From: Clostridia bacterium
Lineage (GTDB): Bacteria > Bacillota > Clostridia > Christensenellales > CAG-138
Direction: 5' to 3'
Assembly: GCA_030530185.1 (NCBI GenBank)
Contig: JAUMVL010000074.1
Span: forward strand, 1 to 8,313
Length of the DNA: 8,313 nt
This document shows, piece after piece, positions 1 through 5,130 of this stretch. A program made the translations under genes and the position numbers. How positions within the stretch are numbered: the stretch's first letter is position 1; each line of letters starts with the position of its first letter. The notes beneath the pieces were generated by a model. That model saw only the letters and a list, made by a program, of their open reading frames with translations. It was not told the DNA's origin and did no database searches.

Positions 1-223
1 CAATGTCCGCAATCATGCGTTCCCAGCTCGGTCTTGTAAACGTAGCGCCGGAAATACCGTCGTCTGTATAATGTTGACAATTGGAGAAGCCATGTTGATC
101 GGCGTAGGACTGAAGCAGAATCTTCTGGTTCTTGATGGAATTGCTGTCCCCGACCAGATCGTCATCGCGGGAAAGGCGTTCGTAAAGGGCTGTGATTGGT
201 TGTTCCGTCTGCTTGTTTTTCAT
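1..223 (-). CDS. large serine recombinase, N-terminal part (runs off left edge)
   Basis: Site-specific recombinase that would excise and insert the element. The visible 74 residues are the start of a serine resolvase catalytic domain: residues 14-18 read YERLS, where S18 is the expected nucleophile, followed by DDD, SNSIKNQK near residue 30 and YTDDGISG near residue 55. It continues as TFTRPSWERM, as expected of an intact family member, and leaves the window in an open frame. ATG at 223 is supported by a GAAAGGA site 8 to 9 bases upstream. The ATG overlaps the tnpW stop codon as ATGA, so the two are probably translationally coupled. By position and neighbours it corresponds to tnpX of Tn4451, but the C-terminal DNA-binding part cannot be seen. 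Confidence 0.9.
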   Translation of the reverse strand, partial: MKNKQTEQPITALYERLSRDDDLVGDSNSIKNQKILLQSYADQHGFSNCQHYTDDGISGATFTRPSWERMIADI

Positions 224-411
224 GCTTTGATCCTTTCAAGCAGCGGATCGGGCGTATGTGACACGCCTATTATATCACATCCCTTCTCGTTTGCAAGTAC
301 ATCGTTCTGAATCAGTCGAAGAATCCGATCCTCGAATGATAAGGTGCCTGTATCGGCGTAATGAACAGTCACCTTGTATGTGGTGTGTCCGATACGTTTC
401 GTCATGTTCAT
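220..411 (-). CDS. tnpW: TnpW-like transposon-encoded small protein
   Basis: A 63-residue protein of the TnpW type found next to the resolvase in Tn4451-related elements; its biochemical role is not established. The recognisable part is the N-terminal half, KRIGHTTYKVTVHY followed by an acidic/threonine stretch and EDRILRLIQNDV, the usual TnpW pattern. The start is ATG at 411, or the second ATG at 405. An AGGAGG sits about 14 bases before the first ATG, which is long, so the choice between them is uncertain. The stop overlaps the recombinase start as ATGA. Its own start overlaps the stop of an upstream reading frame in the same way, suggesting a chain of coupled translation. Confidence 0.72.
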   Translation of the reverse strand: MNMTKRIGHTTYKVTVHYADTGTLSFEDRILRLIQNDVLANEKGCDIIGVSHTPDPLLERIKA

Positions 412-560
412 GCCGGCGGCTGCGTCCTCCTTTCCTCAAGAATCCTGTGTGCGAGATAAGCGACAATCCATATGCATTTGTGCTCATGTTTGAAATCTCC
501 ATTTCTATATGATTTTTTGTTGTTGATAAGGTTCACTTCCCGAAAATCGGTGCGATACAA
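408..560 (-). other. possible small ORF coupled to tnpW (uncertain start, possible frameshift)
   Basis: A minus-strand frame ends at 408-410 in ATGA overlap with the tnpW start. Its last part reads IVAYLAHRILEERRTQPPA, which looks like real helical protein rather than shadow. It has no ATG close by. The nearest candidate starts are a TTG at about 560, preceded by GGAGG, or an ATG at about 487 (GGAG site 8 bases upstream) in a neighbouring frame beginning MSTNAYG. A single-base shift near 470 would join MSTNAY to the IVAYLAHRILEERR tail and give a neat peptide of roughly 26 residues. I do not recognise the peptide, and whether the gene is intact, frameshifted or absent cannot be decided here. 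Confidence 0.25.
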
Positions 561-919
561 AAAGAACGACCTCCATAGCGAAGATCGTCCGCTGCCATGT
601 GTATGGCGGGGATGGTTGTGTGTCATGTGTCGATAGAGTGTCCTCCTTGTGCATGTGCTTCCATGATGGTTCCATTCCCGAACTTCTGTCCATGATGAAC
701 AGATGTTGCGGCGCGATATGCGAACAAAGTTTTGCCGTAATCCCACTACGACAAAGCCTGTTCTGTCGATGCTGTTCCATTCCCGTCCGCAGACGGTGCG
801 ATACATTTTCGTTTTCTTCCTTTCCGAACGGCAAAAGAAAAGCCAGCCCAAAAGCTGACCGAAGAATGCGGTTCTATCCATTTTCTTGCTGTGCCGTTCC
901 CGCTGCGGCGGTGCGATAC
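548..919 (-). repeat. cluster of CGGTGCGATAC leader motifs (4 copies here, 1 more at 6206-6216)
   Basis: On the minus strand the motif reads GTATCGCACCG, then a few variable bases, then CGGGAA and a GAA- or GCA-type ending. Copies lie at 909-919, 794-804, 709-719 (degenerate) and 548-558, with a fifth at 6206-6216 in the ATPase leader. The copies at 548 and 6206 share the extension CGGGAAGTGAAC. The CCG...CGG core could form a small hairpin. Most copies have a purine-rich Shine-Dalgarno-like stretch 10 to 20 bases upstream, and the copy at 794-804 follows an ATG, encoding MYRTVCGREWN. Whether the motif acts as DNA, RNA or a leader-peptide code is unknown. Confidence 0.6.
566..588 (-). terminator. 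terminator-like hairpin upstream of the tnpW leader
   Basis: On the minus strand bases 588-580 pair with 574-566 (9 bp, two or three G-U pairs, 5-base loop), followed at once by TTCTTTTTG. It lies directly before the CGGTGCGATAC motif copy at 548-558. It may end an upstream transcript or act as an attenuator inside the tnpW/recombinase leader. Confidence 0.45.
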
Positions 920-974
920 TATCTGATCCTCAAAAAAGTGAGGACAGTTTCATTAAATGGTGGGGGTAGTTACT
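806..974 (-). promoter_or_regulatory. leader with attenuator-like hairpin, duplicate of the ATPase leader
   Basis: In minus-strand order this holds a GTGGGGGTAGT-type motif (960-970), the CGGTGCGATAC motif (909-919), a hairpin pairing 859-854 with 847-842 followed by TTTTCTTTT, and the block CCGTTCGGAAAGGAAG before an ATG at 806. The same parts in the same order precede the ATPase gene (6106-6282), with the T-tract and Shine-Dalgarno block nearly identical. The frame opened by the ATG at 806 runs without a stop to 408 but resembles no protein I know. This may be a leader copy whose gene was lost, or a long regulatory leader for tnpW and the recombinase. Confidence 0.5.
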
Positions 975-1497
975 ATTATATCGAAATGGCGGCTGAATCC
1001 TCCGTCTCCAGTGCTCCAACGGAGCACCTGGTCCGCGCCGGTTGAAATGTGGGTGCAGTATTCATTTAAGCATTTCCACGCCAGACGCTTCTTGCTGAAG
1101 ACATAGTCCTTTCATTTATAAAAGCCGTTTCCACCCCAGGATTGTTCCTGCAGGAAATAATATATTTTCCCAAAAGTGTGGGAGTAGTATTCAAAATCAA
1201 ATGTTCCCTATATATTAGGAAACAAACAGGCAAAAAGCGGTACCATTTCCTAAAAATGATTTTGTGAAAAATAGCATGTGTTCTCGCCCGGTACTGCCTG
1301 CGTATTGTCTGCCCTGATCAAGTTCGCAAAATATACCTGCCGAAAAGATATAATTGACAAGTTGAAATTCTTTCCGCCCTTTCGGTTTTTCCTGTGATTA
1401 AAGCGTTTTTGTGCAAATATTGCTTCCAACTTGGCAAAAAAGCAACTTGGCAATTTGTGAACGGCGATCCTGCAATTTGTTGCCAACATGAACGTAT
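975..1497. other. gene-free stretch with small palindromes and dispersed motif copies
   Basis: I see no convincing gene. Visible structure: a hairpin 1011-1017/1021-1027 (GTGCTCC arms, 3-base loop), the motif GTGGGTGCAGTATTC at 1049-1063 and GTGGGAGTAGTATTC at 1178-1192, a 12-bp palindrome TTCCTGCAGGAA at 1145-1156, and an imperfect inverted repeat 1202-1210/1216-1224 around TATAT. The last two may belong to a promoter or operator, but no clean -35/-10 pair was found. The segment is more AT-rich than the neighbouring genes. Confidence 0.4.
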
Positions 1498-1524
1498 AAA
1501 AGGCATCTCAATTTACGAGATGCC
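1498..1524 (-). terminator. intrinsic terminator downstream of tnpV
   Basis: Perfect 8-bp stem GGCATCTC (1502-1509) / GAGATGCC (1517-1524) with a 7-base loop, followed on the minus strand by TTTTAT. It lies 24 bases past the tnpV stop codon and would close the minus-strand transcript. Confidence 0.8.
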
Positions 1525-1548
1525 CTTGCGATAGGTATGCGTTTTTCT

Positions 1549-1920
1549 TTAGGTATAAATCAAATCGTGCAGGATGATTTCGTCCACGCGATTATAGATA
1601 CTGTTCATAGCGCCGACCCATGCCATTTGATCCCTGCGTTTAAGTTCCTCGGATACGCTCTCGGCTTCTTGAAACTGTTCAACCAGCCGATCCCGCATAT
1701 CCATCGCTTCTTCATTGATGTTGATCAAATGCTGGGTGATCGTCCCTTCCATGAGCATCCGGTTATATGTGCCTTTGCGGTGCTCCTTCAGATACCGTTT
1801 CCGCCGCCATCCCCAAATGCCGATGTCGCCTTCCGGCTGAGGATCTAACACGAGGTTTGGAATCATTACGCCGTTGATTTCAGTGTAAGTACCGCCTTTT
1901 TCCTCAAATATGCTTTTCAT
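1549..1920 (-). CDS. tnpV: TnpV-like transposon-encoded protein
   Basis: A 123-residue protein of the TnpV family carried by Tn4451-type elements; its molecular role is not established. Family features visible in order are the N-terminal KSIFEEKGGTYTEINGVMIPNL, a basic GWRRKRYLKEHRKGTYNRML segment (about residues 37-56), a charged helical middle and the C-terminal RDQMAWVGAMNSIYNRVDEIIL (about residues 95-116). Length is typical and the gene looks intact. ATG at 1920 has AAGGAGG 7 bases upstream. It follows the truncated recombinase with a gap of about 135 bases and is followed by an intrinsic terminator, so it is likely the last gene of the transcript starting upstream of the relaxase. Confidence 0.85.
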   Translation of the reverse strand: MKSIFEEKGGTYTEINGVMIPNLVLDPQPEGDIGIWGWRRKRYLKEHRKGTYNRMLMEGTITQHLININEEAMDMRDRLVEQFQEAESVSEELKRRDQMAWVGAMNSIYNRVDEIILHDLIYT

Positions 1921-2055
1921 ATAGCGCCTCCTTGTGATAAAATGTTTGTGCGGTTATCCGCAGGATAAAAGAATTACCCTCCTTTCCGGTAGCCACACCG
2001 TTCATTTCGTCACAAACGCCCGACGCTGCTACTCTGTATTTGGTAGGTGTTGAAT
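1921..2055 (-). other. short intergenic gap with orphan Shine-Dalgarno and small hairpin
   Basis: Between the recombinase fragment and tnpV the minus strand carries GGAAAGGAGGGTAATTC near 1975-1991 with no good start codon after it, then a small TTATCC/GGATAA hairpin (about 1953-1967), then the true tnpV ribosome site. The unused site suggests a lost start or small deletion. Confidence 0.35.
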
Positions 2056-2265
2056 CTACCCTTTACAGAGTACATCAAAGTTCGTGCCGGTGTAACCGTC
2101 GTCCACATAGTAGCGGGTATCGCTGAGTCCGTATTCCTTCGCTTTCTGCGCAAGAAACGTCTTCTGATTCGAGATCGAATTGCTCTCCGCATCCTGCCCG
2201 TCATCTTTGGACAGGCGGCAGTAGAGGGCGGTGATGCCCTCAACCTTTTTCTTTTTCGGCTGCAT
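2056..2265 (-). pseudogene. truncated serine recombinase N-terminal fragment
   Basis: A 69-residue reading frame clearly begins a large serine recombinase: ITALYCRLSKDDG (S19 as expected nucleophile), SNSISNQKTFL, and YYVDDGYTGTNF. After TNF the family normally continues with a conserved RP-x-F segment, but this frame goes DVLCKG and stops at 2056. Downstream frames show no further recombinase sequence, so all of the remaining catalytic domain and the DNA-binding domain are missing. ATG at 2265 follows AAAGGAGG by only 3 bases. It overlaps the 3' end of the preceding gene by 26 bases. It is probably a remnant of a second recombinase; an alternative is a short retained protein binding or modulating the full recombinase encoded at the left edge. 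Confidence 0.75.
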
Positions 2266-2512
2266 ATGCCTCCTTTCCGACAGCCGCACATACACATTCC
2301 GCGTTCAGCGTAGAACGATCGTCTGTGAATGTCAATTCTGCCGTATTGTTCGTCAGATAATGCTGGAACCGATCCTTGAGAAAGACCGGCTGTTCTTTCT
2401 TCGGATGGAATGGGAGGAAACGGGATGCGACGATGTATCGCACTCCGTTCACAACGTATTCCTGATCCTGCCGCTCCATATTGCGGAGCATCTTGATTTC
2501 CGTTGCCTGCAT
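2240..2512 (-). CDS. conserved-looking hypothetical protein, 90 aa
   Basis: I do not recognise this protein with certainty. It begins MQATEIKMLRNMERQ and has a central QEYVVNGVRYIVASRFLPF segment (about residues 17-36) that looks like a short beta-rich core. A polar stretch with LKDRFQHYLTNNTAELTF follows, and the tail is ECVCAAVGKEAYAAEKEKG. No membrane segment or signal peptide is visible. The ATG at 2512 is preceded by GAGAGGT inside the end of the ParB-like gene and lies 4 bases past its stop, so the two are co-transcribed and probably coupled. Its stop overlaps the recombinase fragment start. A longer in-frame extension upstream is arginine/serine-rich shadow of the ParB-like gene and was not used. 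Confidence 0.65.
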   Translation of the reverse strand: MQATEIKMLRNMERQDQEYVVNGVRYIVASRFLPFHPKKEQPVFLKDRFQHYLTNNTAELTFTDDRSTLNAECVCAAVGKEAYAAEKEKG

Positions 2513-2516
2513 TGTA

Positions 2517-3416
2517 TTACCTCTCTTGCTCACGGGAGCGCATACGGCGTTTGTATGCCTGCTCCAATACGCTCTCCACATACTCCTGCGCCTGCTTCGG
2601 CGTGTAGCCCTTGGGGATGTACTTGGAGATTCGGTCCATCGGGAGCGACAGATGCTCTTTCTGATTCGGCTTGTCTTCATCCATGATTTCCCGGATGCGA
2701 TCGAACGTCAGTTCACCGAGCAAGTGCTCTCGGTGCATCCGAACGGCCTGCGAATAGGATGGCGTTTTATCAAGCAATTCCGCATCCGAGGCGAGATCCG
2801 TTTGCTGCTCCCCGTTGAGGTAGGAAAGCTCCACGCCTACCGAGAAGGCGATCCTGCCGGAATCCACCAACGAAAGCTGCTCCGGGATCAGGTTTGTCAG
2901 CCGGATATAGCGCTGTACCGTTTTGTAGCTCTCGCCATTCTCCTTTCCGATCTGCGTCGTGGTACGGCCGTCGTCCGACTTCGGGACAACTTGTCCCGAA
3001 GTGACACGATCGGTTCGTTGTCCCTGTCGGGACATAGCGTCCGCTTTCAGCTTGTAGGCAAACGCCTTTTCACTCGGCAGCAGATGCTCCCGGTGCAGGT
3101 TGCTGTCCACAAGCAGGATCGCCGCTTCGTCGCGGGAGAGATCACATACTATCGTCGGTACGGTCTCCCGCCCGAGCTCCCTTGCCGCGAAGCAGCGTCG
3201 GTGACCGGAAATGATTTCGTATTCGCCGTCGGTGTCCTCGATCGGTCGGATCAGGATCGGGCACAGGATGCCATGCTCGAAGATGCTTTCCTTCAACCGA
3301 TCCATCTCTTCGTTATCCAGCACCTTGTACGGATGATCGGGGAACGGATGCAGCTTGTTAAGCGGGATCATAACCGGCTTCGTTTGTCCGGTCTGGTTCT
3401 TATCTTTCGTAATCAT
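2517..3416 (-). CDS. ParB/Spo0J-family nuclease-fold and HTH protein
   Basis: A 299-residue ParB-like protein. Residues 16-115 form the N-terminal ParB/Srx-type domain, with HPFPDHP (23-29), an IGHILCPI-like segment (EHGILCPILIRP, 47-58), the GHRR box at 71-74 (CTP/phosphate-binding motif in ParB proteins) and NLHREHLLPSEKAFAY (106-121). Residues 150-185 fit the helix-turn-helix (TTTQIGKENGESYKTVQRYIRLTNLI). The C-terminus is helical and charged. Chromosomal ParB segregates DNA; relatives on mobilizable elements often sit beside relaxases and may regulate or maintain the element. No ParA-type gene is visible in the window. ATG at 3416 has AAAGGAGC 7 bases upstream and overlaps the relaxase 3' end by 17 bases. 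A strong palindrome lies within the gene at 2978-3002. Confidence 0.88.
   Translation of the reverse strand: MITKDKNQTGQTKPVMIPLNKLHPFPDHPYKVLDNEEMDRLKESIFEHGILCPILIRPIEDTDGEYEIISGHRRCFAARELGRETVPTIVCDLSRDEAAILLVDSNLHREHLLPSEKAFAYKLKADAMSRQGQRTDRVTSGQVVPKSDDGRTTTQIGKENGESYKTVQRYIRLTNLIPEQLSLVDSGRIAFSVGVELSYLNGEQQTDLASDAELLDKTPSYSQAVRMHREHLLGELTFDRIREIMDEDKPNQKEHLSLPMDRISKYIPKGYTPKQAQEYVESVLEQAYKRRMRSREQER
2978..3002. repeat. 12-bp-arm palindrome inside the ParB-like gene
   Basis: ACTTCGGGACAA (2978-2989) is followed by one base and its exact reverse complement (2991-3002). A second smaller inverted pair with the same TGTCCC/GGGACA core follows at 3019-3024/3029-3034. Both encode the linker between the N-terminal domain and the helix-turn-helix (about residues 127-147). 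Confidence 0.85.
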
Positions 3417-4380
3417 GACGTTTTGCTCCTTTCAGTTGCTTCTTGATTTCCGGCGGCAGTGCATCTACAATCTTTTGCGCTTTGTCGCGTTCTGCCTGCA
3501 ATTGCCGGATCTTCATCTCATAGACGGCAAGCGTATCGTTCAGTGCCCGGACACGGGATCGCTGTTCGCCGGCATAGCGGTTCGCGTTTTCGACGGAACG
3601 ATTTTGTTCTGCGATCTTCTGCTCCAGCTCAGTTACATACCCGTCAATGCTCTTGGCCTGTTCAACCAGCTTGTAGTAGTCCGGCAGATAGCGACCGATC
3701 TCTTTCAGCGCTTCGTCGCGTTTCTTTCCGGCGTTGAATACATTCACGTTCTGCAGCGCTTTGCACACTGCGTCATACGATTTGCTGACGTTTTCTGCCG
3801 ATCGAAACAGGTACGGCGGAATGTGCTTGCGTCCGGTGATCGCGGCGGGAATGCCGCGTTCCAATTCCGGATAGAAGCCGTGCATCCGATCGTAGAAGTC
3901 GTCCTGCCACTTGCACATAGCGGCTTTGTTGCCGAGTACTTCTTTTGCGGACAGCCGACCGTCTTTGGTGATCGGCACAAAGCAGAAGTGCATGTGCGGC
4001 GTTTTTTCGTCCATGTGAACGACGGCGGAGATCACGTTCTCTTTCCCGATCCGTTCATACAGGAAAGCGGCAGCCCTTTCAAAGAACTGCCGCTGCTCGG
4101 AGCTGTTCAGCTTTTCCATGATCTCCGGGGAAGTGGTGATCAGCGCTTCGACCATGATCACGCTGTTGGATCGTGTTCGTGCTCCGACCGCTTGAATACG
4201 ATCCATGCAGCATTGCCTGTACTTGCCGGACGGCTCGATCAGGTGATAGTTTTGTTCCGACTTTGAACGGTTGATGTTCGGATTGCTCTTGTATTCTTCT
4301 TTCTTCCGTTCGTTGTGACGGTCACGACCGGCGACGCCGCCGGACTGCGCTTTCTGAAATCTCAGGATCGCGTACGGCAT
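3400..4380 (-). CDS. MobV-family relaxase (Mob/Pre, plasmid recombination enzyme)
   Basis: A 326-residue conjugative relaxase that nicks oriT and pilots the transferred strand through a helper conjugation machine. Motif I is clear: MPYAILRFQK followed by GGVAGRDRHNER, placing H22 where the catalytic histidine of MobM (pMV158) lies. NPNINRSKSEQNYHL follows at 33-47. The metal-binding motif HMDEKTPHMH is at 122-131 and matches HxDExTPHxH. Residues about 235-305 look like a coiled coil, as often seen in the C-terminal half of MobV proteins. ATG at 4380 follows AAAGGAGG by 8 bases. An apparent upstream extension to 4701 was rejected. A MobV-type oriT lies about 360 bases upstream on the same strand. 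It corresponds in role to TnpZ of Tn4451. Confidence 0.95.
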   Translation of the reverse strand: MPYAILRFQKAQSGGVAGRDRHNERKKEEYKSNPNINRSKSEQNYHLIEPSGKYRQCCMDRIQAVGARTRSNSVIMVEALITTSPEIMEKLNSSEQRQFFERAAAFLYERIGKENVISAVVHMDEKTPHMHFCFVPITKDGRLSAKEVLGNKAAMCKWQDDFYDRMHGFYPELERGIPAAITGRKHIPPYLFRSAENVSKSYDAVCKALQNVNVFNAGKKRDEALKEIGRYLPDYYKLVEQAKSIDGYVTELEQKIAEQNRSVENANRYAGEQRSRVRALNDTLAVYEMKIRQLQAERDKAQKIVDALPPEIKKQLKGAKRHDYER

Positions 4381-4414
4381 ACGGATTCCTCCTTTCGGCA
4401 GGTGGGGTTCAACA

Positions 4415-4480
4415 ACATATCCCGAAGGATATGTACGACGATGGTTTGGTTGAAATGCTTTGTCAGCAAATGGTTTGGTT
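4415..4480 (-). promoter_or_regulatory. relaxase leader: UUCG hairpin and direct repeats
   Basis: ACATATCC (4415-4422) and GGATATGT (4427-4434) form a perfect 8-bp stem whose minus-strand loop is TTCG, an unusually stable tetraloop, ending 35 bases before the relaxase start. Just upstream, ATGGTTTGGTT occurs twice as a direct repeat (4441-4451 and 4470-4480, 29-base period). The hairpin could limit translation or processing and the repeats could be a binding site; no clear promoter boxes were identified. Confidence 0.45.
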
Positions 4481-4562
4481 TCCTTTCTGTGTTTGTAGAT
4501 TTGATATTTGCAGCGGCGAATTGTATTCTGTTCCCGGACCGCTGCTTTGCGGGAATGTGTTA

Positions 4563-4599
4563 AGAGTGCCAAGTTCGTTGTGTGTGCGGTTGGCACTCT
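4563..4599. repeat. AGAGTGCCAA inverted repeat, copy 1
   Basis: AGAGTGCCAA (4563-4572) and TTGGCACTCT (4590-4599), perfect 10-bp arms around 17 bases. The same arms recur at 5080-5119. No T-tract follows on either strand, so a protein-binding site is more likely than a terminator. Confidence 0.8.
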
Positions 4600-4618
4600 C
4601 ACCCTGCGGGGGAAGAGA

Positions 4619-4737
4619 ATACTGCTCGGCTCATGCCGCGCGCGGAGGTTCGCACTGTGAACCGTCCTTGCGCGGCGGCAACTGCTCTGAAGGGAGGGCA
4701 TCCGACCGTCCGATCCTTCGTATGAGCCGAGCAGTAT
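4619..4737. repeat. 16-bp inverted repeat forming a fold-back next to the oriT nick
   Basis: ATACTGCTCGGCTCAT (4619-4634) and its exact reverse complement (4722-4737) enclose 87 bases that contain a further inverted pair GCCGCGC/GCGCGGC (4635-4641/4670-4676) and a GGTTC/GAACC pair (4647-4651/4659-4663). The outer right arm ends two bases from the predicted nick at 4739/4740. As single strand the minus strand could fold into a large branched hairpin right at its 5' end after nicking. Confidence 0.8.
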
Positions 4738-4768
4738 AACACACTAGACCTACACGGTAGGTCGTGTG
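4735..4768 (-). other. oriT: MobV-type origin of transfer (oriT)
   Basis: The minus strand reads TAGTGTGTTATACT at 4746-4733. TAGTGTG/TTA is the known nick sequence of pMV158-type MobV origins, placing the nick between 4740 and 4739. Immediately 5' lies the inverted repeat GACCTAC (4747-4753) / GTAGGTC (4757-4763) with a 3-base loop. It is extended by CACAC (4740-4744) and GTGTG (4764-4768), as expected of the hairpin that MobV relaxases recognise. It lies on the same strand as, and upstream of, the MobV gene, so the relaxase gene would enter the recipient first. Confidence 0.88.
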
Positions 4769-4784
4769 CTCCTGCGGAGGGCTT

Positions 4785-5075
4785 TTCGGTTGCCGTATAA
4801 CGGCACCGGATCATTTGCGGCGATCGTTTTGACCTTTTCCACGATAGGTTGAAAAAGGCAGATGCCTTTTTCTCCTATCTGTTCGCCGCAAATTAAGCAC
4901 GTTTTCGCCCTCTCGCAGTACTTTAGTACAGCTTCGGGCCGAATAACGCGCTTTCCGCTACCATTCTCGGCAGCCTTGCGAATGGTGTCGAACCGCGCTT
5001 TTCGCACGTTTCTGCCGTTCGCGGGATGGCGGCAGCGGCAACCTTGCACCCACAAGGTTCCGATTCCTGCCGCCA
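4785..5075. other. gene-free region of nested hairpins (origin or structured RNA candidate)
   Basis: Inverted repeats fill this stretch: TGCCGT/ACGGCA (4791-4796/4800-4805), ATTTGCGGCGA/TCGCCGCAAAT (4813-4823/4883-4893) enclosing a second stem (4843-4872), ACCATTC/GAATGGT (4960-4966/4980-4986), and TGGCGGCAG/CTGCCGCCA (5027-5035/5067-5075) enclosing AACCTTG/CAAGGTT (5040-5046/5053-5059). The density and nesting exceed what coding sequence usually shows. It lies between the ATPase and oriT. Possible roles are a replication or single-strand origin, or a structured RNA. A 108-codon open frame on the minus strand covers it but has only a GTG start without a ribosome site. Confidence 0.5.
4843..4879. 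terminator. bidirectional terminator-like hairpin
   Basis: GAAAAAGGCA (4851-4860) and TGCCTTTTTC (4863-4872) form a perfect 10-bp stem, extended by GATAGG (4843-4848) / CCTATC (4874-4879) across a small bulge. The A and T tracts within the stem give a T-run on both strands, typical of a two-way intrinsic terminator, although the 2-base loop spacing is tight. It could end the ATPase transcript. Confidence 0.5.
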
Positions 5076-5079
5076 CGGC

Positions 5080-5119
5080 AAGAGTGCCAACTTGCGTATA
5101 CAGTCAATTTGGCACTCTT
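5080..5119. repeat. AGAGTGCCAA inverted repeat, copy 2
   Basis: AAGAGTGCCAA (5080-5090) and TTGGCACTCTT (5109-5119), perfect 11-bp arms around 18 bases, starting 12 bases past the ATPase stop. The arms match those of the pair at 4563-4599, so the two pairs bracket the oriT/hairpin region. There is no T-tract after the stem. Confidence 0.8.
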
Positions 5120-5130
5120 GATTGGCGCGC

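Noticed and set aside
505..1045. Open frames on both strands in the leader region
   Set aside because: Rich in Cys, Arg and Ser, mutually overlapping, built from repeated leader motifs, and like no protein family.
548..1192. CRISPR-like array
   Set aside because: The repeated motifs are short, unevenly spaced and imperfect, with no uniform spacers.
1250..1506. Two overlapping minus-strand frames of 62-79 codons
   Set aside because: No ribosome site, AT-rich intergenic composition, overlap with the tnpV terminator.
2481..3446. Long plus-strand frame of 321 codons opposite the ParB-like gene
   Set aside because: Complementary shadow of a clear ParB-family gene; no ribosome site and no family features.
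3355..4266. Long plus-strand frame of 303 codons opposite the relaxase
   Set aside because: Shadow of the relaxase, whose motifs are unmistakable.
4381..4701. In-frame N-terminal extension of the relaxase to 4701
   Set aside because: The MobV N-terminus begins exactly at MPYAILRFQK with an ideal ribosome site; the extension is low-complexity and crosses the leader hairpin and the inverted repeats near oriT.
4750..5076. 108-codon minus-strand frame with a CLICGEQIG segment
   Set aside because: Only a GTG start without a ribosome site, overlaps nested hairpins and ends at the oriT hairpin; no known family. Kept as a caveat in the hairpin-region entry rather than as a gene.
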